DNA of 64,000 bases from Bacillus smithii (GTDB lineage: Bacteria; Bacillota; Bacilli; Bacillales; DSM-4216), in NCBI RefSeq assembly GCF_001050115.1, contig NZ_CP012024.1, positions 2,584,001 through 2,648,000 on the forward strand, in the 5' to 3' direction. Shown here in pieces: positions 37,765-46,474 of this stretch (position 1 is the first letter of the stretch; each line of letters begins with the position of its first letter). The position numbers and the translations under genes were made by a program. The notes below the pieces were generated by a model that was not told where the DNA came from, did no database searches, and saw nothing but the letters and a program-made list of their open reading frames with translations.

Positions 37765-39506
37765 TTTCTCTCACCTAGCAGCATAGAAGTTATTTCCCGG
37801 GAAACATTCTTCCACAATTGTCGATGGACCATGACATTTTTTTCCCGATTGGTCGGTACTTCAATAATGGATAATCCTTCATGGGAAACCGCTTTTTGGA
37901 CAGACTCTTGAAATTCATCCCAGCTTGATATTTTTTGATAGTCGCCTCCGTACATTTCAGCAGCAAGCGAATAATCCAGATCGATGGGAGTGCCAAAAAG
38001 TTCTTCAAAATGTTTTGGATGCTCTGCCTGGGGCAAATAAGAAAAAATGCCGCCGCCGTTGTTGTTGACGATGATGATATTCACATTCAATCGATGCAGT
38101 TTAGCTGCGAGCAGCCCGTTCATATCGTGAAAGAGCGAAAGATCGCCGATGACTAAAAACAATGGCTGCCTAAATACGCTCGCCCCCATGGCAGTGGAAA
38201 CAACCCCGTCAATGCCATTGGCTCCCCTGTTCGCCATAATTTCAATCTGTTTAGAATTCTTAAAGAAGAAGGAATCTACATCTCTAATCGGCATGCTGTT
38301 GCCTACGAAGAGAGTGGCTCCTTCAGGCAATGCATGATGAAGCTGATAAAACAGTTTCCCTTCATCTAAAAACTCGACATCATTTACGGTGCGCATCCAT
38401 TCTTTTGTTTTCTCGTTGACGGCTATCCATTTTTCAATCCACTGGGAATGATGGTTTCTTCGTACTTTTTCAGATAATTTTCGGCAAAAAGATGTTTCCT
38501 CACAGGCAATCATTCGTGTGGCAGAATAAGATGGGTCACGCCAAAGACCTCCGCCATCTACCACCCATTGCTCAGCATCACGGTTTTCTTGCAAAAAGAA
38601 AGTCAACGCTTTAGAGACCGGCATGGCACCAAAACGAATGATCACATCTGCAGCAAGCAGACGGCGGACGGTTTGATCCCGCAAAAAAGAATCATAACTG
38701 TCTATAATTTCTTTTGACAAAAAAAGGCCGCTTCTCAACTGTGAGAGCGGGTCCGCCAAAACGGGAAAACCTAACGCTTTCGAAAGCTTCACGACTTGTT
38801 CGGAAAAACCGGTGGAATCAAGCGCTCCACAAACGATAATCCCGCGCTCATATTGAACCAGTTCATGCGCAAGGCCTTCCAGTTCCTCCTCCGGAAGTTC
38901 ACGCGCAACATTTTGAAGCTGAACAGTCCGTCCAGTTTGTGTGATGGATTCGTAAGCATGCTCATAATCAGGGATAAGCGGTTCACGAAACGGAAAATTC
39001 AAATGAACCGGGCCCATCGGTGCTTGAGAAGCTATATAAACGCTTCGAGCCGCATTCGAACGCACGTAGCGAAGCATCGTATCCCCCGTCTCCGGAAGCG
39101 CCATATCGACAAACCATTTCACATGGCGACCGTAAAGATGATTTTGATCGATCGCTTGCGGTGCCCCTACTTCTCTTAGTTCATGTGGTCGATCAGCGGT
39201 AAGAACAATCAAGGGGACGCGTGCATAATTTGCCTCGATCACAGCCGGATAATAGTTGGCTGCAGCAGTTCCGGATGTACAGAGCAACGCGATCGGTTTT
39301 CGCAAAGCTTTTGCCATGCCCAAAGCAAAAAAACCGGCTGACCGCTCATCGATGTGAAGATACAAATGCAGGTCAGGATGTTCTGCCATCAACATGGCCA
39401 TCGGAGTTGATCGCGAACCCGGACTGACGACAACATGGCGAACTCCTGCTTTCGTCAATTCATCAATGAAATGGGATAAATACAATGTCAATGATTCATT
39501 ATTCAT
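37761..39506 (-). CDS. menD: SEPHCHC synthase (MenD)
   Basis: 581 residues, a ThDP-dependent enzyme that joins isochorismate and 2-oxoglutarate. The N-terminal pyrimidine-binding domain has VVSPGSRSTPMAM and the catalytic Glu in HIDERSAGFFALG. The C-terminal cofactor motif is GDLSLFHDMNGLLAA ending NNNGGGIFSYLPQ. ATG 39506 follows AGGAGGAGACATCC. It overlaps menF by eight bases and menH by four. Confidence 0.94.
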   Translation of the reverse strand: MNNESLTLYLSHFIDELTKAGVRHVVVSPGSRSTPMAMLMAEHPDLHLYLHIDERSAGFFALGMAKALRKPIALLCTSGTAAANYYPAVIEANYARVPLIVLTADRPHELREVGAPQAIDQNHLYGRHVKWFVDMALPETGDTMLRYVRSNAARSVYIASQAPMGPVHLNFPFREPLIPDYEHAYESITQTGRTVQLQNVARELPEEELEGLAHELVQYERGIIVCGALDSTGFSEQVVKLSKALGFPVLADPLSQLRSGLFLSKEIIDSYDSFLRDQTVRRLLAADVIIRFGAMPVSKALTFFLQENRDAEQWVVDGGGLWRDPSYSATRMIACEETSFCRKLSEKVRRNHHSQWIEKWIAVNEKTKEWMRTVNDVEFLDEGKLFYQLHHALPEGATLFVGNSMPIRDVDSFFFKNSKQIEIMANRGANGIDGVVSTAMGASVFRQPLFLVIGDLSLFHDMNGLLAAKLHRLNVNIIIVNNNGGGIFSYLPQAEHPKHFEELFGTPIDLDYSLAAEMYGGDYQKISSWDEFQESVQKAVSHEGLSIIEVPTNREKNVMVHRQLWKNVSREITSMLLGERK

Positions 39507-40911
39507 GGATGTCTCCTCCTATAGCCCGGAGCATTGGCCGAAACTTAATGCTTGTTTCTATATATTCGCTCTCCGCTTCTGAATCAGCTACAATTCCGCA
39601 TCCTGCGTATAGATAAGCTTGAGCGTCATGAAAAAGACCAGAACGGATGGCCACTGCAAATTCTCCGTTTCCGTCGCCATCTATCCAGCCGATAGGTCCG
39701 CCATAAAGACCTCTATCTATTCCTTCCAATTGACGAATCTTTTCCAGCCCTTCTTGCTGAGGCAGACCGCCTAACGCAGGAGTAGGATGCAATCTTTCAA
39801 CAAACTGCAGCACCGACATATTTTGACGGTTTTTTCCGACAACAGGCGTAAAAAGATGCTGTATATCACTCAATTTCAGCAGCTCCGGCTGTTCTGGAAT
39901 TTGAACGTTTTCACACAAACTGTTGATGACGCTGCCAATCATATCGACAACCAACTGATGTTCTTTTCGATTTTTACGATCTCCCATTAATTCTTGTCCA
40001 AGCTTTTGGTCCTCTTTTAAATCTTTGCCGCGCCGGATCGAACCAGCCAAGCATGTGGAAAGCACATTTTCATGCCACTTTTGGACCAATCTTTCTGGAG
40101 ACGCGCCTAAAAAACAACGATTCATCGTTTCCAGCGCAAAGAGGAAGCTTTCATGCTGCTCCTCCCATAAACGTTTTAATACAGCTTCCAGAAAAGGTCT
40201 TTCTTGAAACTGTACGGTTAACATTCTGGCTAATACCACTTTTTTTAGTGTTTCATTACGGTGAATTTGTTCAACCGCTTTATGGACTGCTTGCTTCCAT
40301 TCGTTGCTGCCGTGCTCAGCCACATTTACGATGGCCGTCATTCTTCCTGGGACTTCTTTCGCATTTCTAATGACCTTTTCTTTTTGGCTGATCCATTTTT
40401 CAAGAAAATCGTCTTCTTCATGGGCCGTATGAATCACGTTGGAAGTCAAATATGTACGGTCTTTTTTTATCGTTACCATAAACGACGGAAGAACAAAATA
40501 GGCAGAAGAAAACGGAGCCCATTTTTCCTCTTTTATCGTGCCGGGGTCAAAAGAAAAACCACCGAATAAAAGGGGGCCGGTGCCCATAACCTCTTTATGG
40601 GCGTTTTCGATCACCGCTTCTTTCAATAAATGATTCCATTTTTCCTCTATTTCTTTATATCTTTCTTTAATTCCCTTTTCGCTCCTTAAAACAGCTGCAT
40701 TCCCCACACCAACTATAATCGTGTCGCTTTCGGAGTCTTTCCAAAAAAAGCGTTCACCTGAATAAACGGAATCATTGCCATAATAAAAAGCGAGGGGATC
40801 TATAAAATCCATTTCTTCTGTTATGCTGAAAAGCATAGCTTGATTCTTCCTTTTTCTGTTTTCCAATTTGCTCATCAATTGAACAGGAAGATGATGACTT
40901 TTAATAGACAA
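39499..40911 (-). CDS. menF: Isochorismate synthase (menaquinone-specific)
   Basis: About 470 residues of the chorismate-binding family. Converts chorismate to isochorismate. The conserved C-terminal half has KVVLARM, FLGASPERLV, STCLAGSIRRG, HQLVVDMI and HPTPALGGLPQ, ending GGPIGWIDGDGNGEFAVAIR. TTG 40911 follows GTGGAGG at eight bases; the GTG at 40926 overlaps the ribosome site. First gene of the minus-strand men operon. Confidence 0.92.
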   Translation of the reverse strand: MSIKSHHLPVQLMSKLENRKRKNQAMLFSITEEMDFIDPLAFYYGNDSVYSGERFFWKDSESDTIIVGVGNAAVLRSEKGIKERYKEIEEKWNHLLKEAVIENAHKEVMGTGPLLFGGFSFDPGTIKEEKWAPFSSAYFVLPSFMVTIKKDRTYLTSNVIHTAHEEDDFLEKWISQKEKVIRNAKEVPGRMTAIVNVAEHGSNEWKQAVHKAVEQIHRNETLKKVVLARMLTVQFQERPFLEAVLKRLWEEQHESFLFALETMNRCFLGASPERLVQKWHENVLSTCLAGSIRRGKDLKEDQKLGQELMGDRKNRKEHQLVVDMIGSVINSLCENVQIPEQPELLKLSDIQHLFTPVVGKNRQNMSVLQFVERLHPTPALGGLPQQEGLEKIRQLEGIDRGLYGGPIGWIDGDGNGEFAVAIRSGLFHDAQAYLYAGCGIVADSEAESEYIETSIKFRPMLRAIGGDIHE

Positions 40912-41221
40912 TGAAACAGCCTCCACTTCAACTATACTTTATTCGACTCTCGCGTTTAAACTTCTTTAAAGATACACCTCTGTCGTTTTTAAAGTCAACG
41001 TAACACTTTTTTCACAATTCCATTTCTATTATATCTTAACCTTGCCAAAGATTAATCAAATACGCTTGCCCACAATAAAATAAGCTAAAGAAAAAGTTGG
41101 CATTCGCATTACGACGAAAGTCAGAAGGATCCAGCAGAGATTTTAATCGGCTGTTTCTTTTCCCGCGCATTCCTTAGGCTGTCATTATCCCCCCTCCCGT
41201 TCATCAATCGGTAAAAAAAGA
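40912..41221. other. Intergenic region between menF and menA
   Basis: About 310 bp of divergent upstream region. It must hold the men operon promoter on the minus strand. No RNA element was recognised. Confidence 0.5.
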
Positions 41222-41250
41222 TTGACACCTTTTGTTTCATTTTCTATAGT
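41222..41250 (+). promoter_or_regulatory. menA promoter
   Basis: TTGACA (41222-41227) and TATAGT (41245-41250) are separated by exactly 17 bp and lie 64 bp before the menA start. Confidence 0.75.
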
Positions 41251-41314
41251 GATGGTGGGAGAATAGGATGTTTTATAGGCTATTTTTACTAGAAATATAA
41301 GGAGAGATCCATCA

Positions 41315-42238
41315 ATGGAAATGCATACAACTCCTGCTATACAGCCGGAGAAAGGATGGCGTGTTTGGTGGCGTCTTACTCGTCCACACACCCTGACAGC
41401 CGGCTTTGTTCCTGTTTTAATAGGGACCGCGCTCGCATATCAATATACATCGATACATTTTGGTTTATTTTTTGCCATGCTGTTGGCTAGTTTGCTGATC
41501 CAAACGGCTACCAATATGTTTAATGAATATTTCGATTATGTGCGCGGCTTGGACACGGAGCATTCAGTCGGAATCGGTGGAGCCATCGTACGAAACGGCA
41601 TTAAACCGAAGACTGTTTTATCTCTAGCTTTTGCCCTGTGCGGAATATCTGTACTGCTCGGCGTCTATATTTGCATGCAATCAAGCTGGTGGATTGCGGC
41701 TGTCGGAACGCTTGGAATGATTGCCGGATACCTCTATACGGGCGGACCGAAACCGATTGCTTATACCCCGTTTGGCGAACTGACATCAGGCTTGTTCATG
41801 GGACTTATCATTATTTTAATATCCTTTTACATTCAAACGGGATTCATCACCACTACAAGTGTTCTGATCTCGATTCCCATTTCTATTTTGATCGGCTCCA
41901 TCTTATTGGCGAATAATATTCGAGATTTGGATGGCGACAAAGAAAACGGCAGAAAAACATTAGCCATATTGCTCGGTCGAGAAAATGCGATCCGTTTCCT
42001 GCAAGGGATGTTTATCGTTTCGTATGCTTGGGTAACAGCCCTCGTCCTATTTCAAATCGCCTCTCCATGGCTATTGATCGTCTTTTTAAGTGTACCAAAA
42101 GCTGTCAAAGCTGTTAAAGGATTTATCGGAAAAACAAAACCAATCCAAATGATGCCTGCCATGAAAGCTACCGCACAAACGAATACGATCTTTGGATTTT
42201 TGTTATCAATCGGGCTTTTTATCAGTTACTTCTTATAA
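41315..42238 (+). CDS. menA: 1,4-Dihydroxy-2-naphthoate polyprenyltransferase
   Basis: 307 residues of UbiA-type integral membrane prenyltransferase with eight or nine helices. Attaches the isoprenoid tail to DHNA. The first Asp-rich motif is NMFNEYFDYVRGLDTE near residue 70; the second is NIRDLDGDKENGRKT near residue 205. ATG 41315 follows AAGGAGAG. It is divergent from the other men genes. Its terminator hairpin is now duplicated by an IS insertion that begins 23 bp after the gene. Confidence 0.93.
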   Translation: MEMHTTPAIQPEKGWRVWWRLTRPHTLTAGFVPVLIGTALAYQYTSIHFGLFFAMLLASLLIQTATNMFNEYFDYVRGLDTEHSVGIGGAIVRNGIKPKTVLSLAFALCGISVLLGVYICMQSSWWIAAVGTLGMIAGYLYTGGPKPIAYTPFGELTSGLFMGLIIILISFYIQTGFITTTSVLISIPISILIGSILLANNIRDLDGDKENGRKTLAILLGRENAIRFLQGMFIVSYAWVTALVLFQIASPWLLIVFLSVPKAVKAVKGFIGKTKPIQMMPAMKATAQTNTIFGFLLSIGLFISYFL

Positions 42239-42260
42239 CCTGTCCCTAATGAGGACAGGT
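42238..42260. repeat. Left copy of the 23-bp target duplication (menA terminator hairpin)
   Basis: Palindrome ACCTGTCC-N7-GGACAGGT, overlapping the last base of the menA stop codon. The identical sequence is at 43810-43832. This copy has lost its T-tract because the IS follows directly. Confidence 0.9.
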
Positions 42261-43809
42261 CAGAGTGTAGACAAAAGGCATCCGAATGTGCGCTTTCGGA
42301 TGCCTTTTGTCACTTTTATGCTTTCAAATGTTTGGAATAGACCCCTCCAGGGGTCTATTTTATGTTATTGCTGGACTTTTCCATGTCCAGCAAGCCATCT
42401 TTTTCAAATTCATTGCAGCAAAAGTTAGCATCGCCTGCATGGACAATTTTTTTAGACCTCTTAAGGTTGTCCAACGCATACCATGCTTTTCCTTTGCATC
42501 AGCAAAAACACGTTCAATGGTTTCTTTCCGTCTTGCATAAATGCTCTTATTCTCTTGTGTATGCCGAAGATGATCAGCTTCCTCTAAATAAAATTCCCAT
42601 ACATGTCGCTGAATCAGTTTTTTATGCTCCTTACTTTGGGTGCACTTCGAAAGGAATGGACAATCTTTACACTGGACTGGATCAGAAAAATATTGACGAT
42701 AGCCTTCCTTCGTCGTAGTTGCATATTTTAACACTTGTCCTTGCGGACAAAGATAACAATCGTAGTATTCATCGTAAACATACTCATGTTTTTTGAAATA
42801 ACCATCCTTTGTACGAGGGCGAGTATAAGGTAAAGCAGGGGTCATATCATTTTCAAATATGTATTGGGCAACGGCGGGAGTTTTATATCCAGCGTCAGCA
42901 GCAACTACAACCGGTTTTCCATGTTTTTCTATGACTTTTTCAAGAAGTGGCTCCAATACGGAACTGTCATGAATATTCCCTGGCGTTACAATAGCCCCCA
43001 AAACAAAGCCATTTCGATCCGCAGCAGCATGGAATGAGTAAGCAAACTGTTTTGTTCGCTCGTCTTTTACGTAGTAACCACTTTCCGGATCAGTGGTACT
43101 TTCTTTTATTTCTTTATATTCTTCTTTCCCAAATTTATCTGGAGGAAATGGCTTTTTTCCATGTGCTTCTCGATCAGCATTTATCTCATCTTGTAGACGT
43201 GCTTGATAGGCTTTCGTTTCTTTTCGAACCACTTTCTTCTCAAATTTATGCTTATTCGCACTCGCTTTGACATGAGTAGAATCAATAAAGACATGCTCAC
43301 TGCTTATCAGCTTCTTATCTGCAGCTTCTTTCAAAATGCGATAGAATATCTGTTCAAATAAGTCTGTATCCTTAAAGCGTCGCTCGTAGTTTTTCCCAAA
43401 CGTTGAAAAGTGAGGTACCTTATCATAAAAACCAAATCCAAGAAACCAACGGTAAGCCAGATTCGTTTCGATTTCCTCTATAGTTTTTCGCATGGAACGA
43501 ATACCGAAGGTATATTGGATGAAAGCCATTTTAATCAATACAACTGGATCAATACTTGGTCGACCTCTTTCCGATGAATACATGTCTTGAACAAGCGAAT
43601 AGATAAATGAAAAATCAATAGCAGCGTCGATTTTACGAACCAAATGATCTGCAGGTACAAGTTGGTCTAAAGCTATCATTTCTATTTGATCACGATTCAT
43701 CTGTGTATTTTTTGTTAGCACTTCATCCACCTCAATTCATTACGGTATCTTAATTATACAAAAAAAGACTGTCGGCAAATCCGGTTTTTTCGGATTTGTC
43801 GACAGTCTG
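42261..43809 (-). mobile_element. IS1182-family insertion sequence, apparently complete
   Basis: 1549 bp bounded by imperfect terminal inverted repeats: CAGAGTGTAGACAAA at the left and CAGACTGTCGACAAA at the right (reverse complement). It is flanked by a 23-bp direct repeat. Each end also folds on itself: a 17-bp hairpin GACAAAAGGCATCCGAA/TTCGGATGCCTTTTGTC at the left and GACTGTCG...CGACAGTC at the right. A single transposase gene fills the interior. Intact ends and gene suggest recent insertion. Confidence 0.9.
42360..43730 (-). CDS. IS1182-family transposase
   Basis: 456 residues, intact. The N-terminal domain begins MNRDQIEMIALDQLVPADH. The DDE residues are visible in VFIDSTHVKASA, VVAADAGYKTP and ERVFADAKEKHGM. 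A Cys-rich stretch with zinc-ribbon look (CYLCPQG, CKDCPFLSKC) lies between the second Asp and the Glu, typical of this family. GTG 43730 is used here; a GTG three codons later is equally possible. Confidence 0.92.
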   Translation of the reverse strand: MDEVLTKNTQMNRDQIEMIALDQLVPADHLVRKIDAAIDFSFIYSLVQDMYSSERGRPSIDPVVLIKMAFIQYTFGIRSMRKTIEEIETNLAYRWFLGFGFYDKVPHFSTFGKNYERRFKDTDLFEQIFYRILKEAADKKLISSEHVFIDSTHVKASANKHKFEKKVVRKETKAYQARLQDEINADREAHGKKPFPPDKFGKEEYKEIKESTTDPESGYYVKDERTKQFAYSFHAAADRNGFVLGAIVTPGNIHDSSVLEPLLEKVIEKHGKPVVVAADAGYKTPAVAQYIFENDMTPALPYTRPRTKDGYFKKHEYVYDEYYDCYLCPQGQVLKYATTTKEGYRQYFSDPVQCKDCPFLSKCTQSKEHKKLIQRHVWEFYLEEADHLRHTQENKSIYARRKETIERVFADAKEKHGMRWTTLRGLKKLSMQAMLTFAAMNLKKMACWTWKSPAIT

Positions 43810-43832
43810 ACCTGTCCCTAATGAGGACAGGT
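43810..43832. repeat. Right copy of the 23-bp target duplication, with T-tract
   Basis: Identical to 42238-42260 and followed by TTTTT, so this side represents the original menA terminator now separated from menA by 1.57 kb. Confidence 0.9.
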
Positions 43833-44068
43833 TTTTTCTTTGTACAAAAATAGATGTCTGGATGATGAGCATTGTCGCCCGCAAGGATGGAAAGGGGTTT
43901 TTAAAATCAACGAGGGGATGGATCCAAGAAGTGAATGGCTGAATGCCAATGGCGGGAGCCGGGGAAAACAATATAACAGTCCCATAAAGCTGCTTTTATT
44001 CTTGCTGAAAAGGCGCCCGCCGAACATAGGCTTATTCAAACTAAAAGTTCCATTGGCGAAAAGTCGGA

Positions 44069-46474
44069 TTAGTCTCGATTTTCATATTTTCCAATCTTCC
44101 ATATCTCTTTGGCGTATTCTTGAACGGTCCTGTCGCTGGAAAAATATCCCGACTGCGCGATGTTTTGAACCATCATTCGCAACCAACGCTCTTGTTCTTT
44201 TTCATAGAGGTATCCTGCTTTTTCTTGTATCGCCACATAAGGAGAAAAGTCTTTTAACACAAAATACTGATCATTTCCTTCAAGCAAAGAATCATAAATC
44301 ACTTCGAACTGTTCGGAATCAGGCAATAGACCATCAACCAGCCGATCCACCGCCCACCTGATACGCTTGTCATGGTGGTAATATTCACGGGAATAATAGC
44401 CGCCTTCTTTTTCAAATTTCATCACTTCTTCCGATGTCAAACCAAAAATCAAAATGGATTCCGAACCAACTCGCTCCAACATCTCAATATTAGCCCCATC
44501 CATCGTCCCGACTGTAATGGCCCCGTTCATCATAAATTTCATATTTCCAGTGCCTGAAGCTTCTTTGCTGGCTGTAGAAATTTGTTCACTTATATCGGCT
44601 GCAGGAATGATTTCTTCTGCAAGCGAAACACGGTAATTTTCAAGAAATATCACTTTGATGAACCGATTGACAATAGGATCGTTATTCACGATTTCAGCTA
44701 AAGAATGGATCAGCTTAATAATTCGTTTCGCATAATAGTAACCCGGAGATGCTTTCGCGCCAAAAATAAAAGTTCGCGGATAAATAGAAAAAGTGGAATC
44801 TTCTCGGATGCGGTTATACAAATAAAGAATATGAAGAATATTCAGCAGCTGTCTTTTATAGGCATGAAGACGTTTCACTTGGACATCAAAAATAGAATGG
44901 GTGTCGACTTTGATCCCATTTTGTTTCCAAATTCTTTCAGCCAATATTTCTTTGCGGGCCGCTTTTACTTTCTTCAATTGTTCTAAAAACAGCCAATCGT
45001 CCTCATATTGTTTCAATAAGCTTAATTTTTCCGGTTCTCTGATCCAGCTGTTTCCAATCGATTCCGTTATTAAGTAGGATAACTCGGGATTCGCTTTTAA
45101 CAGCCATGTCCGATGAGTCACTCCATTCGTTTTATTGTTAAACTTTTCCGGCTGGAATTCATAAAACCGTTTCATTTCCCTTTTTTTCAAAATTTCTGTG
45201 TGAAGTTTGGCCACTCCATTTACACTATAGCTTCCGGAAATCGCCAAATGAGCCATTCGGACTTCCCCGTACGAAATAATGGCCATCTTCTCAATCCGTT
45301 CCCAATCTCCCGGATATTTTTCCCAAAGCTGTTGACAAAAACGTTCATTTATTTCTTGAACAATCATATAAATTCGCGGCAACAGCGGCTGAAAAAGACG
45401 GACAGGCCAACGTTCAAGAGCTTCTGACAACGTAGTATGATTCGTATAGCAAAAAGTATGGGACGTAATATGCCATGCTTCATCCCATCCTAATCCTAGT
45501 TTGTCCATTAAAATCCTCATCAGTTCAGGAATCGCCAAAGCAGGATGGGTATCGTTAATATGTATGGCCGTATAGCGATGAAAATCCCGAATCTGTTTAT
45601 GCTGGGAAAGATAATTTTTTACAATCGATTGAATGCTCGCCGAAACAAGAAAGTATTGCTGCTTCAAACGCAAAATTTTTCCTTCATCATGAGCATCATC
45701 GGGATAAAGAAATTCTGAAATCGCCTCTGTATCTTTCTTATACTTCATCACATCTTTATTGGGCATATATCGAGACGGTTCAGCGCTCCACAGCCTTAAA
45801 GTATTTACGGTTTTTCGTTTATAGCCAATAACGGGAATATCGTATGGTACAGCTGATACATATTCAGCATCCAATTGATGGAATGTCAACCTTCCATTAT
45901 CATTCTCCGTTTCTACTCTTCCCCAAAAGGGAACTTCCATCGTTAAATCGGCTTTTCTCACTTCCCAGACATGCCCATGCTTCAACCATTGCTCCGGCAG
46001 TTCAACTTGATAGCCATTGACCATTTTTTGTTCAAAAAGGCCGTATTTATAGCGAATGCCAAGCCCATGTCCAGGTAAATCAAGCGTTGCAAGCGAATCA
46101 AGAAAGCAGGCGGCCAGCCTCCCAAGACCGCCATTCCCCAGAGCTGCATCCATTTCTATTTCTTCCAACTCGGAAAGTTGAATCCCCAGCTCTGAAAGTC
46201 CCTCTTTTACGAGGTCATAAATCCCGGCATTTAATAAATTTTGTCCAAGAAGCTTTCCAAGAAGAAATTCAATGGACAAATAGTACACCTGTTTTTGACG
46301 ATGAGAACGATAATGTTCATTCGTTCGAATCCAATTAAGGCTAATATACTCCCGCACCATGTTTCCCAATGTTTGAAATTGATCCGAAGGTGTTGTATCC
46401 GCAAAACTTTTTCCAGACGTTCTTTCAACTCGGTTTAAAAATGCTTCCTTAAACTCTGCTTTAGTAGAAAACAT
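44069..46474 (-). CDS. glgP: Glycogen phosphorylase
   Basis: 801 residues, GT35 family, PLP-dependent. Releases glucose-1-phosphate from glycogen. The PLP lysine is in EASGTGNMKFMMNGA near residue 645. NGGLGRLAACFLDSLATL near residue 115 and RLHAYKRQLLNILH are family signatures. ATG 46474 has GGGAGG upstream inside glgA and overlaps it by 14 bp. Last gene of the glgBCDAP operon; no convincing terminator was seen after it. Confidence 0.95.
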   Translation of the reverse strand: MFSTKAEFKEAFLNRVERTSGKSFADTTPSDQFQTLGNMVREYISLNWIRTNEHYRSHRQKQVYYLSIEFLLGKLLGQNLLNAGIYDLVKEGLSELGIQLSELEEIEMDAALGNGGLGRLAACFLDSLATLDLPGHGLGIRYKYGLFEQKMVNGYQVELPEQWLKHGHVWEVRKADLTMEVPFWGRVETENDNGRLTFHQLDAEYVSAVPYDIPVIGYKRKTVNTLRLWSAEPSRYMPNKDVMKYKKDTEAISEFLYPDDAHDEGKILRLKQQYFLVSASIQSIVKNYLSQHKQIRDFHRYTAIHINDTHPALAIPELMRILMDKLGLGWDEAWHITSHTFCYTNHTTLSEALERWPVRLFQPLLPRIYMIVQEINERFCQQLWEKYPGDWERIEKMAIISYGEVRMAHLAISGSYSVNGVAKLHTEILKKREMKRFYEFQPEKFNNKTNGVTHRTWLLKANPELSYLITESIGNSWIREPEKLSLLKQYEDDWLFLEQLKKVKAARKEILAERIWKQNGIKVDTHSIFDVQVKRLHAYKRQLLNILHILYLYNRIREDSTFSIYPRTFIFGAKASPGYYYAKRIIKLIHSLAEIVNNDPIVNRFIKVIFLENYRVSLAEEIIPAADISEQISTASKEASGTGNMKFMMNGAITVGTMDGANIEMLERVGSESILIFGLTSEEVMKFEKEGGYYSREYYHHDKRIRWAVDRLVDGLLPDSEQFEVIYDSLLEGNDQYFVLKDFSPYVAIQEKAGYLYEKEQERWLRMMVQNIAQSGYFSSDRTVQEYAKEIWKIGKYENRD

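Noticed and set aside
43840-44361. 173-codon plus-strand frame after the IS element
   Set aside because: More than half overlaps the 3' end of glgP on the other strand, with no ribosome site or family resemblance. The free part (43833-44068) may hold nothing more than the space between menA and glgP.
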